In this document: positions 9,018 to 18,533 of the stretch, in pieces | How positions within the stretch are numbered: position 1 is the stretch's first letter | Layout of the letters: each line of letters opens with the position of its first letter | Source: Gammaproteobacteria bacterium | GTDB taxonomy: Bacteria; Pseudomonadota; Gammaproteobacteria; JAABTG01 | Direction: 5' to 3' | Assembly (NCBI GenBank): GCA_034522055.1 | Contig: JAXHLS010000006.1 | Span: forward strand, 893,643-957,642 | DNA length: 64,000 bases | Notes under the pieces: model-generated | The model's database searches: none | Seen by the model: the letters and a program-made list of their open reading frames with translations, nothing else | What the model was told of the DNA's origin: nothing | Program-made: the position numbers and the translations under genes

Positions 9018-10145
9018 ATGGCAGCCTCTCATGACTACCAGTACATGGCCCGCGCCTTGCAATTGGCGCGGCGCGGCCTCTATACCACCGACCCCAACCC
9101 CCGGGTGGGTTGCGTGCTGGTGAACGGCGGCGACGTGGTGGGCGAAGGCTGGCACGAGCGGGCCGGCGAGCCCCACGCCGAGATCCACGCCCTCGGCCAG
9201 GCGGGCGAGCGGGCCCGCGGAGCCACCGCCTACGTCACTCTCGAGCCCTGCGCGCACCATGGCCGCACGCCGCCCTGCGTCAACGCCCTGGTGGACGCCG
9301 GCGTGGCGCGGGTAGTGACCACCATGGAAGACCCCAACGCCCTGGTCGCGGGCAGCGGCAACAAGTACCTGCGGGAACAGGGGATCCAGGTGGACTGCGG
9401 CATCATGGCCCACGAGGCGGTGGCCCTTAATCCCGGTTTCATCAAACGCATGAAGACCGGCCTGCCCTACGTGCGGTGCAAGATGGGCGCCAGCCTGGAC
9501 GGCCGCAGCGCCATGGCCTCGGGGGAAAGCAAGTGGATCACCGGTCCCGACGCGCGCCAAGACGTGCAACGATTGCGAGCCCGCAGCTCGGCGGTCATGA
9601 CGGGCATCGGCACGGTGCTGGCGGATGACCCCTCCCTCAACGTGCGTGCCGGTGATATCGGTGAGCCGGAACCCGCGGGGGGCTGGCGCCAGCCCCTGCG
9701 GGTGATCGTGGATCCGCGTCTCAGCACGCCGGTGGACGCGCGCATCCTCGCCCAGCCGGGTGAGACCCTCATCGCCACCACCGCCGACGACGAGGACATC
9801 ATGGAGATCCTCACCAAGGCCGGTGCCCAGGTCATCCGCTTCCCCGGCAGTCCGGACCACGTGGACCTGCCCGCGGTGTTACGCCACCTCGCCAAGCTGG
9901 AGGTCAACGAGGTGCTGCTGGAGACGGGCGCCATCCTCAGCGGCGCCATGGTATGCGCCGGGCTGGTGGACGAACTGGTGGTCTATATGGCGCCGGTACT
10001 CATGGGCGACAAGGCCCGCGGCCTGTTCCGCACCCCGGAGATGGACCGCATGGAGGACAGCATCCGCCTGGATATCACCGACCTGCGGGCGGTGGGCGAC
10101 GACTGGCGCATCACGGCGATCCCGGTGAACCGGGACCCCCGATAG
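9018..10145 (+). CDS. ribD: Bifunctional riboflavin deaminase/reductase RibD
   Basis: 375 aa two-domain enzyme for the second and third steps of riboflavin synthesis. The N-terminal deaminase has the zinc motifs [12 protein letters not shown] and [15 protein letters not shown]; the C-terminal reductase begins near [19 protein letters not shown] (about residue 150) and includes [15 protein letters not shown]. The start at 9018 ([20 protein letters not shown]) gives a family-like N-terminus; the frame is open further upstream into nrdR but those residues are not conserved. ribE follows 11 bp downstream. Confidence 0.96.
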   Translation: MAASHDYQYMARALQLARRGLYTTDPNPRVGCVLVNGGDVVGEGWHERAGEPHAEIHALGQAGERARGATAYVTLEPCAHHGRTPPCVNALVDAGVARVVTTMEDPNALVAGSGNKYLREQGIQVDCGIMAHEAVALNPGFIKRMKTGLPYVRCKMGASLDGRSAMASGESKWITGPDARQDVQRLRARSSAVMTGIGTVLADDPSLNVRAGDIGEPEPAGGWRQPLRVIVDPRLSTPVDARILAQPGETLIATTADDEDIMEILTKAGAQVIRFPGSPDHVDLPAVLRHLAKLEVNEVLLETGAILSGAMVCAGLVDELVVYMAPVLMGDKARGLFRTPEMDRMEDSIRLDITDLRAVGDDWRITAIPVNRDPR

Positions 10146-10156
10146 CAGGCCGCCGC

Positions 10157-10813
10157 GTGTTCACCGGCATCGTCCAGGACATCGGCCGCGTGGCGGCCCT
10201 CGAACGGCGGGGGGGCGACGCGCGCCTGCACATCCGCACCCACAAGCTGCCCCTGGGGCGCCTCGCCATCGGCGACAGCATCGCCACCGGTGGGGTGTGC
10301 CTCACGGCGGTGGCCCTGCCGGGGGACGGTTTCGTGGCCGATGTCTCCGGCGAGACCCTGGCGAAGACCACCATGGGCGGCCTGCGCCCCGGCGATGAGG
10401 TGAACCTGGAACTGGCCCTGACCCCGGACACGCCCCTGGGCGGGCACTTGGTGAGTGGTCACGTGGACGGCGTAGGCGAACTCAAGGAACGCCGGCAAGA
10501 TGGCCGCTCCGTGCGTATGACCGTCGGCGCCCCCGCCCCCCTCGCCCGCTACATCGCCACCAAGGGCTCCATTTGCGTCGATGGCGTCAGCCTCACGGTC
10601 AACGCCGTGGCGGGGGCCGCCTTCGAACTCAACATCGTGCCCCACACCCTGGCCCAGACCACCCTCGGCGGCCTGCGAACGGGGGACCCGGTGAACCTGG
10701 AGGTGGACGTCATCGCCCGCTATCTCGAGCGCCTGCTGCTGGGCGACGAGGCGGCCGATCCCGCCACCGCTTTGACCCGGGAGTTCCTTGCCCGCCACGG
10801 CTTCGGCCGCTAA
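10157..10813 (+). CDS. ribE: Riboflavin synthase, alpha chain
   Basis: 218 aa enzyme that dismutates two 6,7-dimethyl-8-ribityllumazines to riboflavin. Two homologous lumazine-binding halves are visible: [15 protein letters not shown] ... [16 protein letters not shown], and [15 protein letters not shown] ... [15 protein letters not shown]. The start is GTG at 10157, because MFTGIV is the invariant N-terminus of the family. It lies 11 bp after ribD and 13 bp before the next rib gene. Confidence 0.96.
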   Translation: MFTGIVQDIGRVAALERRGGDARLHIRTHKLPLGRLAIGDSIATGGVCLTAVALPGDGFVADVSGETLAKTTMGGLRPGDEVNLELALTPDTPLGGHLVSGHVDGVGELKERRQDGRSVRMTVGAPAPLARYIATKGSICVDGVSLTVNAVAGAAFELNIVPHTLAQTTLGGLRTGDPVNLEVDVIARYLERLLLGDEAADPATALTREFLARHGFGR

Positions 10814-10826
10814 CCGAAAGAGTCCC

Positions 10827-11939
10827 ATGCCCCTCAATAGCGCAGAAGAGATCATCGAAGACATCCGCCGCGGCCGCATGGTCATCCTCATTGACGACGA
10901 GGACCGGGAAAACGAGGGAGATCTCATCATGGCTGCCTCGGCGGTGCGCCCCGAAGATATCAACTTCATGGCTACCCACGGCCGCGGGCTCATCTGCCTG
11001 ACCCTCACCCGCGAACGCTGCGAGCAATTGCAACTGCCCCTCATGGTACGGGACAACGCCGCCCCCCATGGCACCGCCTTCACCGTCTCCATCGAGGCGG
11101 CCACGGGGGTCACCACCGGCATCTCCGCCGCCGATCGCGCCACCACCATCCGCGCGGCGGTGGCCCCCAACGCGCGGCCCTCGGACCTGGTGCAGCCGGG
11201 TCACATCTTCCCCCTCATGGCGCAGCCCGGCGGCGTCCTCACCCGCGCCGGCCACACCGAGGCCGGCTGCGACCTGGCGCGCCTCGCCGGCGGCGAGCCG
11301 GCGGCGGTCATCGTCGAGGTGTTGAAGGAGGACGGCACCATGGCGAGGCGCCCGGACCTGGAGGTCTTCGCCGAGCAGCACGGCCTCAAGATCGGCACCA
11401 TCGCCGATCTGATCCATTATCGCACCCTGAACGAGAAGACCGTGGAGCGGGTGGGGTCCTGCGAGTTGCCCACCCGTCACGGGGATTTCACGCTCCACGC
11501 CTACCAGGATTCCATCGACGACGTCACCCATCTGGCCCTGGTGATGGGGGACATCGCCGCCGACGAGGCGGTGCTGGTACGAGTCCATGTCCAGGACACC
11601 CTGTGCGACCTCACCCTGAGCCGCCGCTCCGACTGCGGCTGGCCCCTGGACGACGTCATGGGCCGCATCGCCCGGGAGGGCAAGGGCGTGCTGGTGGTGC
11701 TGCGCCATCAGGAATCCCCGGCCGAGATCATCAACCGGGTGCGCCGTTACGAAGCGGATGACCGGGGCGAGGAACATCCTGTCCACGAGAAGAAGACCAC
11801 GGATCTGCGTACCTACGGCATCGGCGCCCAGATCCTCGCCGACGCAGGGGTACGCCGCATGCGGGTCCTGTCGGCGCCGCGCCACATGCGCGCCATCTCC
11901 GGCTTCGGCCTCGAGGTGGTGGAATACGTCACGGAATAG
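10827..11939 (+). CDS. ribB: 3,4-dihydroxy-2-butanone-4-phosphate synthase with degenerate RibA domain
   Basis: 370 aa. Residues 1 to about 200 form the RibB domain, with [28 protein letters not shown] and [15 protein letters not shown], producing the four-carbon unit for lumazine. The C-terminal half has the fold of GTP cyclohydrolase II, but the zinc site is eroded: where E. coli RibA has three cysteines (C-x10-C-x-C), this protein reads [18 protein letters not shown], keeping only the last cysteine in register. It therefore belongs to the RibBX-like class and probably cannot open GTP; a separate ribA is expected elsewhere. No ribH follows; the next gene is a transporter. Confidence 0.9.
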   Translation: MPLNSAEEIIEDIRRGRMVILIDDEDRENEGDLIMAASAVRPEDINFMATHGRGLICLTLTRERCEQLQLPLMVRDNAAPHGTAFTVSIEAATGVTTGISAADRATTIRAAVAPNARPSDLVQPGHIFPLMAQPGGVLTRAGHTEAGCDLARLAGGEPAAVIVEVLKEDGTMARRPDLEVFAEQHGLKIGTIADLIHYRTLNEKTVERVGSCELPTRHGDFTLHAYQDSIDDVTHLALVMGDIAADEAVLVRVHVQDTLCDLTLSRRSDCGWPLDDVMGRIAREGKGVLVVLRHQESPAEIINRVRRYEADDRGEEHPVHEKKTTDLRTYGIGAQILADAGVRRMRVLSAPRHMRAISGFGLEVVEYVTE

Positions 11940-11966
11940 ACCCGCCGACAAAGAAGCAATTGATGG

Positions 11967-11983
11967 CAGAGGCTCCGCCTCTG
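11967..11983 (+). terminator. Hairpin after the rib cluster
   Basis: CAGAGGC / GCCTCTG form a 7-bp stem with a TCC loop, 28 bp after the ribB stop. No T-run follows, so any termination here would not be of the simple intrinsic kind. The rest of 11940-12145 shows nothing recognisable. Confidence 0.35.
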
Positions 11984-12145
11984 TCGGCATAGATCCGATC
12001 CATAGCGCATCTGGTATGCCTTCTATCATCTTCTTCGATTAGCCCCCCTGCGACCCCCCGCCTAAACTGGTTCTCCTTAGACCAGCCATACGCGAGGAAG
12101 ACCCTGCGTCGGCCGTACCGTGCCATCCCGGGGGAGCCTTACCCC

Positions 12146-14317
12146 ATGAATACTCTTCATAACCTGCTGCCATTCCTGCGCTGGTTTCCCGTAACGCGGG
12201 ATACCCTGCGGGCCGATCTGGTGGCCGGTATAACGGTGGCCCTGGTACTCGTGCCCCAAAGTATGGCCTATGCCCAATTGGCCGGCCTGCCGGTGGTGTA
12301 TGGGCTCTATGCGTCTTTCGTGCCCGTCATCATCGCCTCCCTGTGGGGGTCGTCCAGTCAACTGCATACCGGGCCGGTGGCCATGCTCTCCCTCATGTCG
12401 GCCGCCGCCCTGATCCCCTTTGCCAACCCGGGTAGCGAGGCCTTCATAGAGCTTGCCGTGATGCTGGCCCTGATGGTGGGGGTGCTGCGCCTGGCCCTGG
12501 GCCTTTTCAGGCTCGGCGCCATCGTCAACCTGTTGTCCAGCCCCGTGATCGTGGGCTTCACCAACGCCGCCGCCCTGATTATCGGTCTGTCCCAGCTGAG
12601 CAAAATCATCGGCGTCCCCTTCCCGCGCTCCGATTCCTACTTGGCGGACCTGTGGGGGGTCGTATCACAGCTGGGATCCGTTCATTGGCCGACGCTCCTG
12701 TTCGCCCTCGGCGCCTACGGACTCATGGTCGGCCTGAAGCGGATCTCACCCTCCGTTCCCGGTGTGCTCATCGCGGTACTCGCCACCACCGTCATCTCCG
12801 CCTTGATCGGCTACGAGCACAAGATCACCATCCCGATGGAACGGATACACTATGAGCGTGCCGTGGAGGCCATAGCCGCCCACGCCCGGACCACGAACCG
12901 CATCGACCAGCTAGCGACCGAGATCGCCGAAAGAAATCGCGAACTGTCCGCCACCGAAAGCGCAGCCGATCAGGCCGCCGTAGCCCAAGCCGCCGAGATC
13001 GAGGCCTCCTTGAGATTGCTGGAGTATGAACTCACCAACGCGAAGGCCCGCAACAACGCACTGCGTATCGATCTGCATGGCATGCGTCTGGAGGGCACTA
13101 CCGATGCCAAGGGCGAAACAGCCTTCTTCCCCAAGGGCAAGGTGCCGTCGGAATTGACTCCCGATGACCGGACATGGCGTTTCGAGTCCGTGAGCGATGA
13201 CGGCATCAGCCTGGCCTCGGGGGGCGCCGTAGTGGGCGACATCCCCCAGGGTCTGCCTCGGTTCGCCATGCCCAGTATCCAATGGGACCTCGTGCTCGCC
13301 CTGTTCCCCGCGGCCATCGTCATGGCCCTCATCGGTTTCATGGAAGCCACCTCGATTTCCAAGGCCATTGCCACCACCACCGGAGAGCGCATCGATGCCA
13401 GCAAGGAACTGGTGGGCCAGGGCCTGGCGAACATCGTCGGCAGTTTTTTCAGCTCCTATACCGTGAGCGGCTCCTTTTCCCGCTCGGCGGTGGCCGCCAA
13501 GACGGGGGCAAAAACCGGCCTGTTCGCCATCATCAGCGCCGTGGCGGTGATGATGGTGCTCCTGTTCTTCACCCCCTACCTCTACGGCCTGCCCCAGTCG
13601 GTGTTGGCGGTCATCGTGATGATGGCGGTTTTCGGCCTGGTGCGGGTGGCCCCCCTCGTCCGTGCCTGGAGGGTGGATCGCATCAGCGCCATCATAGGCA
13701 TCATCACCTTCGCCTCCACCCTGCTGATGGCACCCGCCATCGCCAACGGCATTCTCATCGGTATCACCCTTACCATCCTGGCCTACCTGGTCAAGAGCAT
13801 GCGCCCGCGGGCAGAGATCGTGGCGCGCAAGCCCGACGGCACCCTGGGAGGCATTCAGTCCCACCACCTCGCCCCCATCAGTAGGACCGTAGTACCGGTG
13901 CGTTTCGACGGCTCCCTGACCTTCTCCACCGTGGCCTATTTCGAGGACATCATCCTCGAGGCCATCGCCGACTTCCCCGATGCGCAGGTCATCCTCATCA
14001 TCGGCAGTGGCATCAACGAGATGGATGCCTCGGGGGAGGAGAAGGTCCGTGAGGTGGCGAAACAGCTGCGCGCCGCCGGCATCGACCTGACCTTCAGCGG
14101 GCTCAAGCACCAGGTGATGTCCATATTCCTGCGCACCGGGCTTGTGGATGAGTTCGGGCGCGACCGATTCTTTACCAGCAAAGAGAGCGCGCTGGCTTCA
14201 CTCCTGGAGCGTTACGACACTCCGCCTGGCTCCCAGCCGGCCTCCACCAACGATGACTCGTCCGGCCAGTCCGGCGCGCCTAAAGTAAAGTCCTTCCAAG
14301 CCGATCAGCCTTTCTGA
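12146..14317 (+). CDS. SulP-family anion transporter with coiled-coil insertion and STAS domain
   Basis: 723 aa inner-membrane protein. The N-terminus carries the SulP signature (ADLVAGITVALVLVPQSMAY, GLPVVYGLYASFVP) and about ten hydrophobic segments; the last about 130 residues are a cytoplasmic STAS domain (SLTFSTVAYFEDIILEAI). The family exports or imports sulfate, bicarbonate or related anions; the substrate here is unknown. Residues about 225-360 are unusual: between two membrane segments lies an extra stretch rich in Ala/Glu/Arg with heptad character (RIDQLATEIAERNRELSAT) followed by a short beta-rich part, whereas typical SulP proteins go directly into the VGEIPxGLP motif (here VGDIPQGLP). 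Confidence 0.9.
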   Translation: MNTLHNLLPFLRWFPVTRDTLRADLVAGITVALVLVPQSMAYAQLAGLPVVYGLYASFVPVIIASLWGSSSQLHTGPVAMLSLMSAAALIPFANPGSEAFIELAVMLALMVGVLRLALGLFRLGAIVNLLSSPVIVGFTNAAALIIGLSQLSKIIGVPFPRSDSYLADLWGVVSQLGSVHWPTLLFALGAYGLMVGLKRISPSVPGVLIAVLATTVISALIGYEHKITIPMERIHYERAVEAIAAHARTTNRIDQLATEIAERNRELSATESAADQAAVAQAAEIEASLRLLEYELTNAKARNNALRIDLHGMRLEGTTDAKGETAFFPKGKVPSELTPDDRTWRFESVSDDGISLASGGAVVGDIPQGLPRFAMPSIQWDLVLALFPAAIVMALIGFMEATSISKAIATTTGERIDASKELVGQGLANIVGSFFSSYTVSGSFSRSAVAAKTGAKTGLFAIISAVAVMMVLLFFTPYLYGLPQSVLAVIVMMAVFGLVRVAPLVRAWRVDRISAIIGIITFASTLLMAPAIANGILIGITLTILAYLVKSMRPRAEIVARKPDGTLGGIQSHHLAPISRTVVPVRFDGSLTFSTVAYFEDIILEAIADFPDAQVILIIGSGINEMDASGEEKVREVAKQLRAAGIDLTFSGLKHQVMSIFLRTGLVDEFGRDRFFTSKESALASLLERYDTPPGSQPASTNDDSSGQSGAPKVKSFQADQPF

Positions 14318-14334
14318 CCCGGCAATCCGCCGGG
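14318..14334 (+). terminator. Hairpin at the end of the SulP gene
   Basis: CCCGGC / GCCGGG form a 6-bp stem with an AATCC loop directly after the stop codon. There is no T-run. Confidence 0.35.
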
Positions 14335-14391
14335 ACCGTGCCCGTGCGGCACGAAACCATCCGGCGGAACGTATCCGGCGGTGCGCGGCAC

Positions 14392-14455
14392 CAGACCAAT
14401 CTGTTGGCCCTCAACGCCGCCGTGGAAGCGGCGCGGGCTGCAGAGGCCGGCAAGA
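14392..14455 (+). pseudogene. Remnant of a methyl-accepting chemotaxis protein gene
   Basis: The plus strand encodes QTNLLALNAAVEAAR followed by AAEAGK, the near-invariant hairpin tip of chemotaxis receptors that contacts CheA and CheW. No receptor sequence flanks it on either side: upstream is the SulP stop and hairpin, downstream is a minus-strand gene. About 64 bp survive, so this is a relic of a deleted receptor gene. Confidence 0.75.
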
Positions 14456-14488
14456 GTCCGAGAAGAGCCCCGGCCCCGCCTCGGACCG

Positions 14489-14755
14489 TCACCTCAACTG
14501 GCTGTCCTTGCTGCCCCGCCGGTTGAACAGGGCCAGGCCCGCGTCTCCTGATTCCCGCCCGGACTGACAGCCCACACACAGGCGCACCCCCGGGATGGCC
14601 CGGCGCCGGGCCTCGGGGATAGGCTCGTCGCAATCCTCGCAACGGTCGAGCCCTTCTCCTTCCGGCAACAGACGGCGCGCGTGGGTGATGGCATCCTCCA
14701 CGCTCGCGTCGATCTGTTCCTGCACGGCACCGTCACGGGTCCAGCCACCGGCCAT
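14489..14755 (-). CDS. YbiI-like DksA/TraR-type zinc-finger protein
   Basis: 88 aa, the same length as E. coli YbiI and very similar to it: MAGGWTRDGAVQEQID at the start, a C4 finger (CEDC ... CVGC) in the middle and the identical tail NRRGSKDSQLR. The ATG at 14755 is chosen on that match; an in-frame extension to 14878 is not conserved. The family is presumed to act on RNA polymerase but has no firm function. It is the second DksA/TraR relative in the window (the other is at 4723-5061). It follows glgP on the same strand with a 98-bp gap. Confidence 0.9.
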   Translation of the reverse strand: MAGGWTRDGAVQEQIDASVEDAITHARRLLPEGEGLDRCEDCDEPIPEARRRAIPGVRLCVGCQSGRESGDAGLALFNRRGSKDSQLR

Positions 14756-14853
14756 GTCGGGGTCCTCACGAATCGGGGAAGCCGTCTCGAACGCGGCTTC
14801 CGCCAGGATGCAACGAAGCGCCGGCCCTGAAGGCAGGTACGCGATGCCGGGGC

Positions 14854-17496
14854 CTACTCCCCCTCCTCCTCCATCCACTTCATCAAACCCATCTCGTGGG
14901 GATGGGCCAACAGTTCATGGTAGGGAAAGGCGCGGATGCGGTAGGTCATCTTGCCGCACCAGTCGGGCTGCAGGTCGATGCGGTAACGATGCACGCCGCC
15001 CTTGGCCTGCCCCTTCACCGGCACGAAGCGCAGGGCCACCGTGATGGTGTCTCCCTCGCTCTGCACCAGTTGCTTTTCCAGGGAACCCTCGCCGTCCATG
15101 ATGCCCGCCGCGATGAAGGTGCTCTCGAAGGCCCCCTCCCGGGTCAGCAGCAACTCCACCGCCACGTCCGTGGCCTCCAGGCCATCCAGCTTCATCTCCA
15201 CTTCCATCACTGCGCTGTCACCGAAAGCGACCCGCTGGGGGTAGTCGCTGATGGCGGTAAACCTCACCGTCGGCCATGCGGCCCGCACCCGTGCCTTCCA
15301 GTCCGCCAGCAGCCCTGCGGCCCGATGGTTGTCCGCCGTCAGGATACGGCCCTGCTCACTCGCCGGCAGATAGAACTTGCGTCCGTATTCCGCCAGCATG
15401 CGGCAGGTATTGAACCGCGGGATGATGGACATCATGGAGCGTTTGCAACGTTTCACCCAGTCCGGCGAATAGCCATGCTTGTTGCGGTCATAATAGGTGG
15501 GCACCACGTCGTCCTGCAGGATCTCGTAGAGGGTGCGCGCATCCTCGTAGTCCCGCCGATGCTCGTCATCGTCATGCGGGGAGGGCTTGATACCCCAGCC
15601 ATTGGCGCCGTCGAAACCCTCCGCCCACCAGCCGTCCAGCACCGACAGATTGAGGCTGCCGTTGATGGCGGCCTTCATGCCGGAAGTGCCACTGGCCTCC
15701 AACGGATAGACGGGATTGTTGAGCCACACGTCCACGCCGGAGACCAGACGCCGGGCCAGGGCCAGATCGTAACCCTCCACCATCAACACCCGCCCCACGA
15801 AATCGGGATCGGATGCCAGGTTGTTGATCTGGCGCAGCAGTTCCTGGCCGGGATGATCGGCGGGATGGGCCTTGCCGGCGAAGACGAAGATGACGGGACG
15901 CTCCTCGTTGGTGACGATCTCCCGCAGCACCTCGAGATTGTTCATGAACAGGGGTGCGCGCTTGTAGGTGGCGAAGCGCCGGGCGAAGCCGATGGTCAGG
16001 AAATTCGGCTCCCGGGGTTTGATATAGCGGGTGAGTCGCTCCAGATGGGCCTCGCTCACCTGGTTGCGCTGGGACTGGTAACTGAGAGCCCCCCGCAGGG
16101 CATAGAACATCTGCGACTTGATGGACTGGCTGGTGCTCCAGAACAGGTGATCGGGGATCTCGTCCAGGCGCTGCCAGTAATGGGTATCCGTCAGATGATT
16201 GCGCCATGCCGCCCCCAGGAAGCGGTCGAACATGTCGATCCAGGGCTGGGCCAGGAAACTGGGCAGATGGACGCCGTTGGTGACATAGGAAATGGGGTTC
16301 TCGTGGGGCGGGATGTCCGACCATGAATTGTGGCAGATCTCGGACGACACCTTGCCATGGATCTGGCTGACGCCATTCTGGCGCTTGGACAGGGTTGTGG
16401 CGAGAGTGGTCATGTTGAATACGTCACCCTGATCGCCGTTGCGTCCGAGTTCGAACAGTTGCTCCACGGAGATTCCCAGTTCACCGGCGTAACCCTCGAA
16501 ATAGTTGACCACCAGTTCATGGGGAAACACGTCGTGCCCCGCCGGCACCGGCGTATGGGTGGTGAACACCGTCTTGGCCGCCACCAGTTCGGTCCCCGTG
16601 GCATAGGGCACGCCGGAGGCCACCAGCTCCCGGATGCGCTCCAGGGGCATGAATGCTGCGTGTCCCTCGTTGCAGTGCCAAACGGAAGGCTTTATGCCCA
16701 GGGCCCGCAGGGCCCGCACGCCGCCGATACCGAGGACGATCTCCTGGCGCATGCGTGTACCCTTGCCACCACCATAGAGCTTATGAGTGATTTCCCGATC
16801 CTCGGGCGAGTTGGTGTCGAGGTTAGTGTCCAGCAGGTAGATGGTGACGTGCCCCACTTGGCACTGCCACACTTTGATATCCACCTCACGCCCGGGCATG
16901 TCCACCGCCACGAGGATTTCCCGCCCTTCGCCATCCAGGGCCGGGCGCACCGCCAGGTCCTCGAGGTCGTTGTCGCGGTAGATGGCGTGCTGGGTGCCCT
17001 CGGCGTCGATATGCTGGGAGAAATAGCCCTGGCGATAGAGCAGACCGACACCCACGAAGGGCATGCGCATATCGCTGGCGGTCTTGCAGTGATCGCCGGC
17101 CAGGATCCCGAGGCCCCCGGAGTAGATGGGCATGCTCTCGTGGATGCCGTATTCGGCACAGAAATAGGCCACCAGATCCTCGGGGCCGTACTCCGGTCCC
17201 GACTGGCAGCGCGCACCGGAGGACATGTAGCTGTCGTAGGCCGAAATGGCCTGATGGTACTTGGCGAGGAATACCGGATTATGAGCCGCCTCCAGTAGCG
17301 TACTCTCGTCCACGCTGCGCAGGAACAGCTTGGGATTGTGGCCCGTGCGACGCCACAGCTTGGGGTTCAGCAGGCGGAACAGGGAACGCGCGGGGCGATT
17401 CCAGCTGTACCATAGATCATCGGCGAGTTCGGGCAGGCGTGCCAGTTGTTCCGGGACTCGCGGGTTGACCTCTAGTTTGAATTCTTTACCGGGCAT
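14854..17496 (-). CDS. glgP: Alpha-glucan (glycogen/maltodextrin) phosphorylase
   Basis: 880 aa GT35 enzyme of the bacterial alpha-glucan phosphorylase type that begins with the DUF3417 region (ARLPELADDLWYSWNR). It removes glucose-1-phosphate from alpha-1,4-glucans. The PLP-site segment EASGTSGMKAAINGSLNLS is intact, as is VAYFCAEYGIHESMPIYSGG near residue 110 and CNEGHAAFMPLERIREL. AAGGGGAAGGGG lies upstream of the ATG at 17496. It diverges from pgl across a 269-bp gap, which ties glycogen breakdown to the pentose phosphate genes that follow. Confidence 0.95.
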   Translation of the reverse strand: MPGKEFKLEVNPRVPEQLARLPELADDLWYSWNRPARSLFRLLNPKLWRRTGHNPKLFLRSVDESTLLEAAHNPVFLAKYHQAISAYDSYMSSGARCQSGPEYGPEDLVAYFCAEYGIHESMPIYSGGLGILAGDHCKTASDMRMPFVGVGLLYRQGYFSQHIDAEGTQHAIYRDNDLEDLAVRPALDGEGREILVAVDMPGREVDIKVWQCQVGHVTIYLLDTNLDTNSPEDREITHKLYGGGKGTRMRQEIVLGIGGVRALRALGIKPSVWHCNEGHAAFMPLERIRELVASGVPYATGTELVAAKTVFTTHTPVPAGHDVFPHELVVNYFEGYAGELGISVEQLFELGRNGDQGDVFNMTTLATTLSKRQNGVSQIHGKVSSEICHNSWSDIPPHENPISYVTNGVHLPSFLAQPWIDMFDRFLGAAWRNHLTDTHYWQRLDEIPDHLFWSTSQSIKSQMFYALRGALSYQSQRNQVSEAHLERLTRYIKPREPNFLTIGFARRFATYKRAPLFMNNLEVLREIVTNEERPVIFVFAGKAHPADHPGQELLRQINNLASDPDFVGRVLMVEGYDLALARRLVSGVDVWLNNPVYPLEASGTSGMKAAINGSLNLSVLDGWWAEGFDGANGWGIKPSPHDDDEHRRDYEDARTLYEILQDDVVPTYYDRNKHGYSPDWVKRCKRSMMSIIPRFNTCRMLAEYGRKFYLPASEQGRILTADNHRAAGLLADWKARVRAAWPTVRFTAISDYPQRVAFGDSAVMEVEMKLDGLEATDVAVELLLTREGAFESTFIAAGIMDGEGSLEKQLVQSEGDTITVALRFVPVKGQAKGGVHRYRIDLQPDWCGKMTYRIRAFPYHELLAHPHEMGLMKWMEEEGE

Positions 17497-17765
17497 AGGA
17501 TCCCCTTCCCCTTATTATTTATCACCCCGGGACGGGCCGGAATGGTGTCATGGTAATTTCTTAAGAATTGCTTATTTTGCGCCCGATTCGGAATCCATGA
17601 AATACTTGCAAAGATGAAGTCGCGCCGGCCAGCCCGGGAGCTGCAAGCCTTGCGGCTTCGTCGCGACCCCTGTCCCCGCGTATGTCTCGGGACCACGCCG
17701 CCGACGGCTCACGGCCCCGCATCCGGCCCTTACCGGCCGTCCTTCAAGCTGATGGGAGAGCATCT

Positions 17766-18533
17766 ATGAGCACGGAACCCTCAAGCCCCATGATCCGGGT
17801 GGCGACCGATACCGAGGCCACGGTGGCCGCCACCGCAGCCCGCATCGCCGATATCCTGACTCTGGCCGCACGGCAACGAGGCCGCGCCACCATGGCCCTG
17901 GCCGGTGGCAATACGCCCCGCCGACTCTATGAAGTGCTTGCCGGGCCACCCTATGCCACCGCCATCCCCTGGCCGGCGGTGCATCTGTTCCTGGGGGACG
18001 AGCGCTGCGTGCCGCCGGACCATGCCGACAGCAACCAGCGTATGGTGCGGGAGTCCCTGTTGGCCGCCTTGCCCGAAGCGCCGGTGTTTCACCCCATGCC
18101 GGCGGAGTGGACGGACCTCGAAGCCGCGGCCGCAGAATATGCCCGGGTGCTGAGCCGAGAGGCCCCCGGACCCGACGCGGGGCTGCCACAACTCGACATC
18201 GCCCTGCTGGGCATGGGCCCCGACGGCCACACCGCCTCACTGTTTCCCGGCACGCCCATCCTGGATGAGACCCGCCCGGTGGCGGCCGTCCATGTGCCAC
18301 GCCTGGATGCCTGGCGCCTCAGCCTCACCCTGCCGGTCTTCAATGCCACCCGCCACGTGCTGTTCCTGGTCACCGGCGCGGGCAAGGCCGAGATGCTGGC
18401 CCGGATCCTCGACGAAGGACCGGACTCGAGGTGGCCGGCATCCCTGGTGGCCCCCGCTGCCGGCGAGGTGGAATGGCACGTCGACAGCGAGGCGGCCGCC
18501 CTGCTCGGCGATATCAGGTCTCGCAGCAGGTAA
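17766..18533 (+). CDS. pgl: 6-phosphogluconolactonase
   Basis: 255 aa enzyme of the DevB/SOL type that hydrolyses 6-phosphogluconolactone. Motifs: [35 protein letters not shown] and [16 protein letters not shown]. The start ATG at 17766 has GGGAGAG upstream; a longer reading to 17682 is unlikely. The gene is convergent with zwf and their 3' ends overlap by 20 bp (18514-18533), although both products act in the same pathway. Confidence 0.95.
   Translation: MSTEPSSPMIRVATDTEATVAATAARIADILTLAARQRGRATMALAGGNTPRRLYEVLAGPPYATAIPWPAVHLFLGDERCVPPDHADSNQRMVRESLLAALPEAPVFHPMPAEWTDLEAAAAEYARVLSREAPGPDAGLPQLDIALLGMGPDGHTASLFPGTPILDETRPVAAVHVPRLDAWRLSLTLPVFNATRHVLFLVTGAGKAEMLARILDEGPDSRWPASLVAPAAGEVEWHVDSEAAALLGDIRSRSR

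Noticed and set aside
7196-9019. 607-codon minus-strand frame opposite glyA and nrdR
   Set aside because: Shadow of two unmistakable genes; no recognisable domain.
12911-14110. 399-codon minus-strand frame opposite the SulP gene
   Set aside because: His/Gly/Asp-rich antisense product without domain features.
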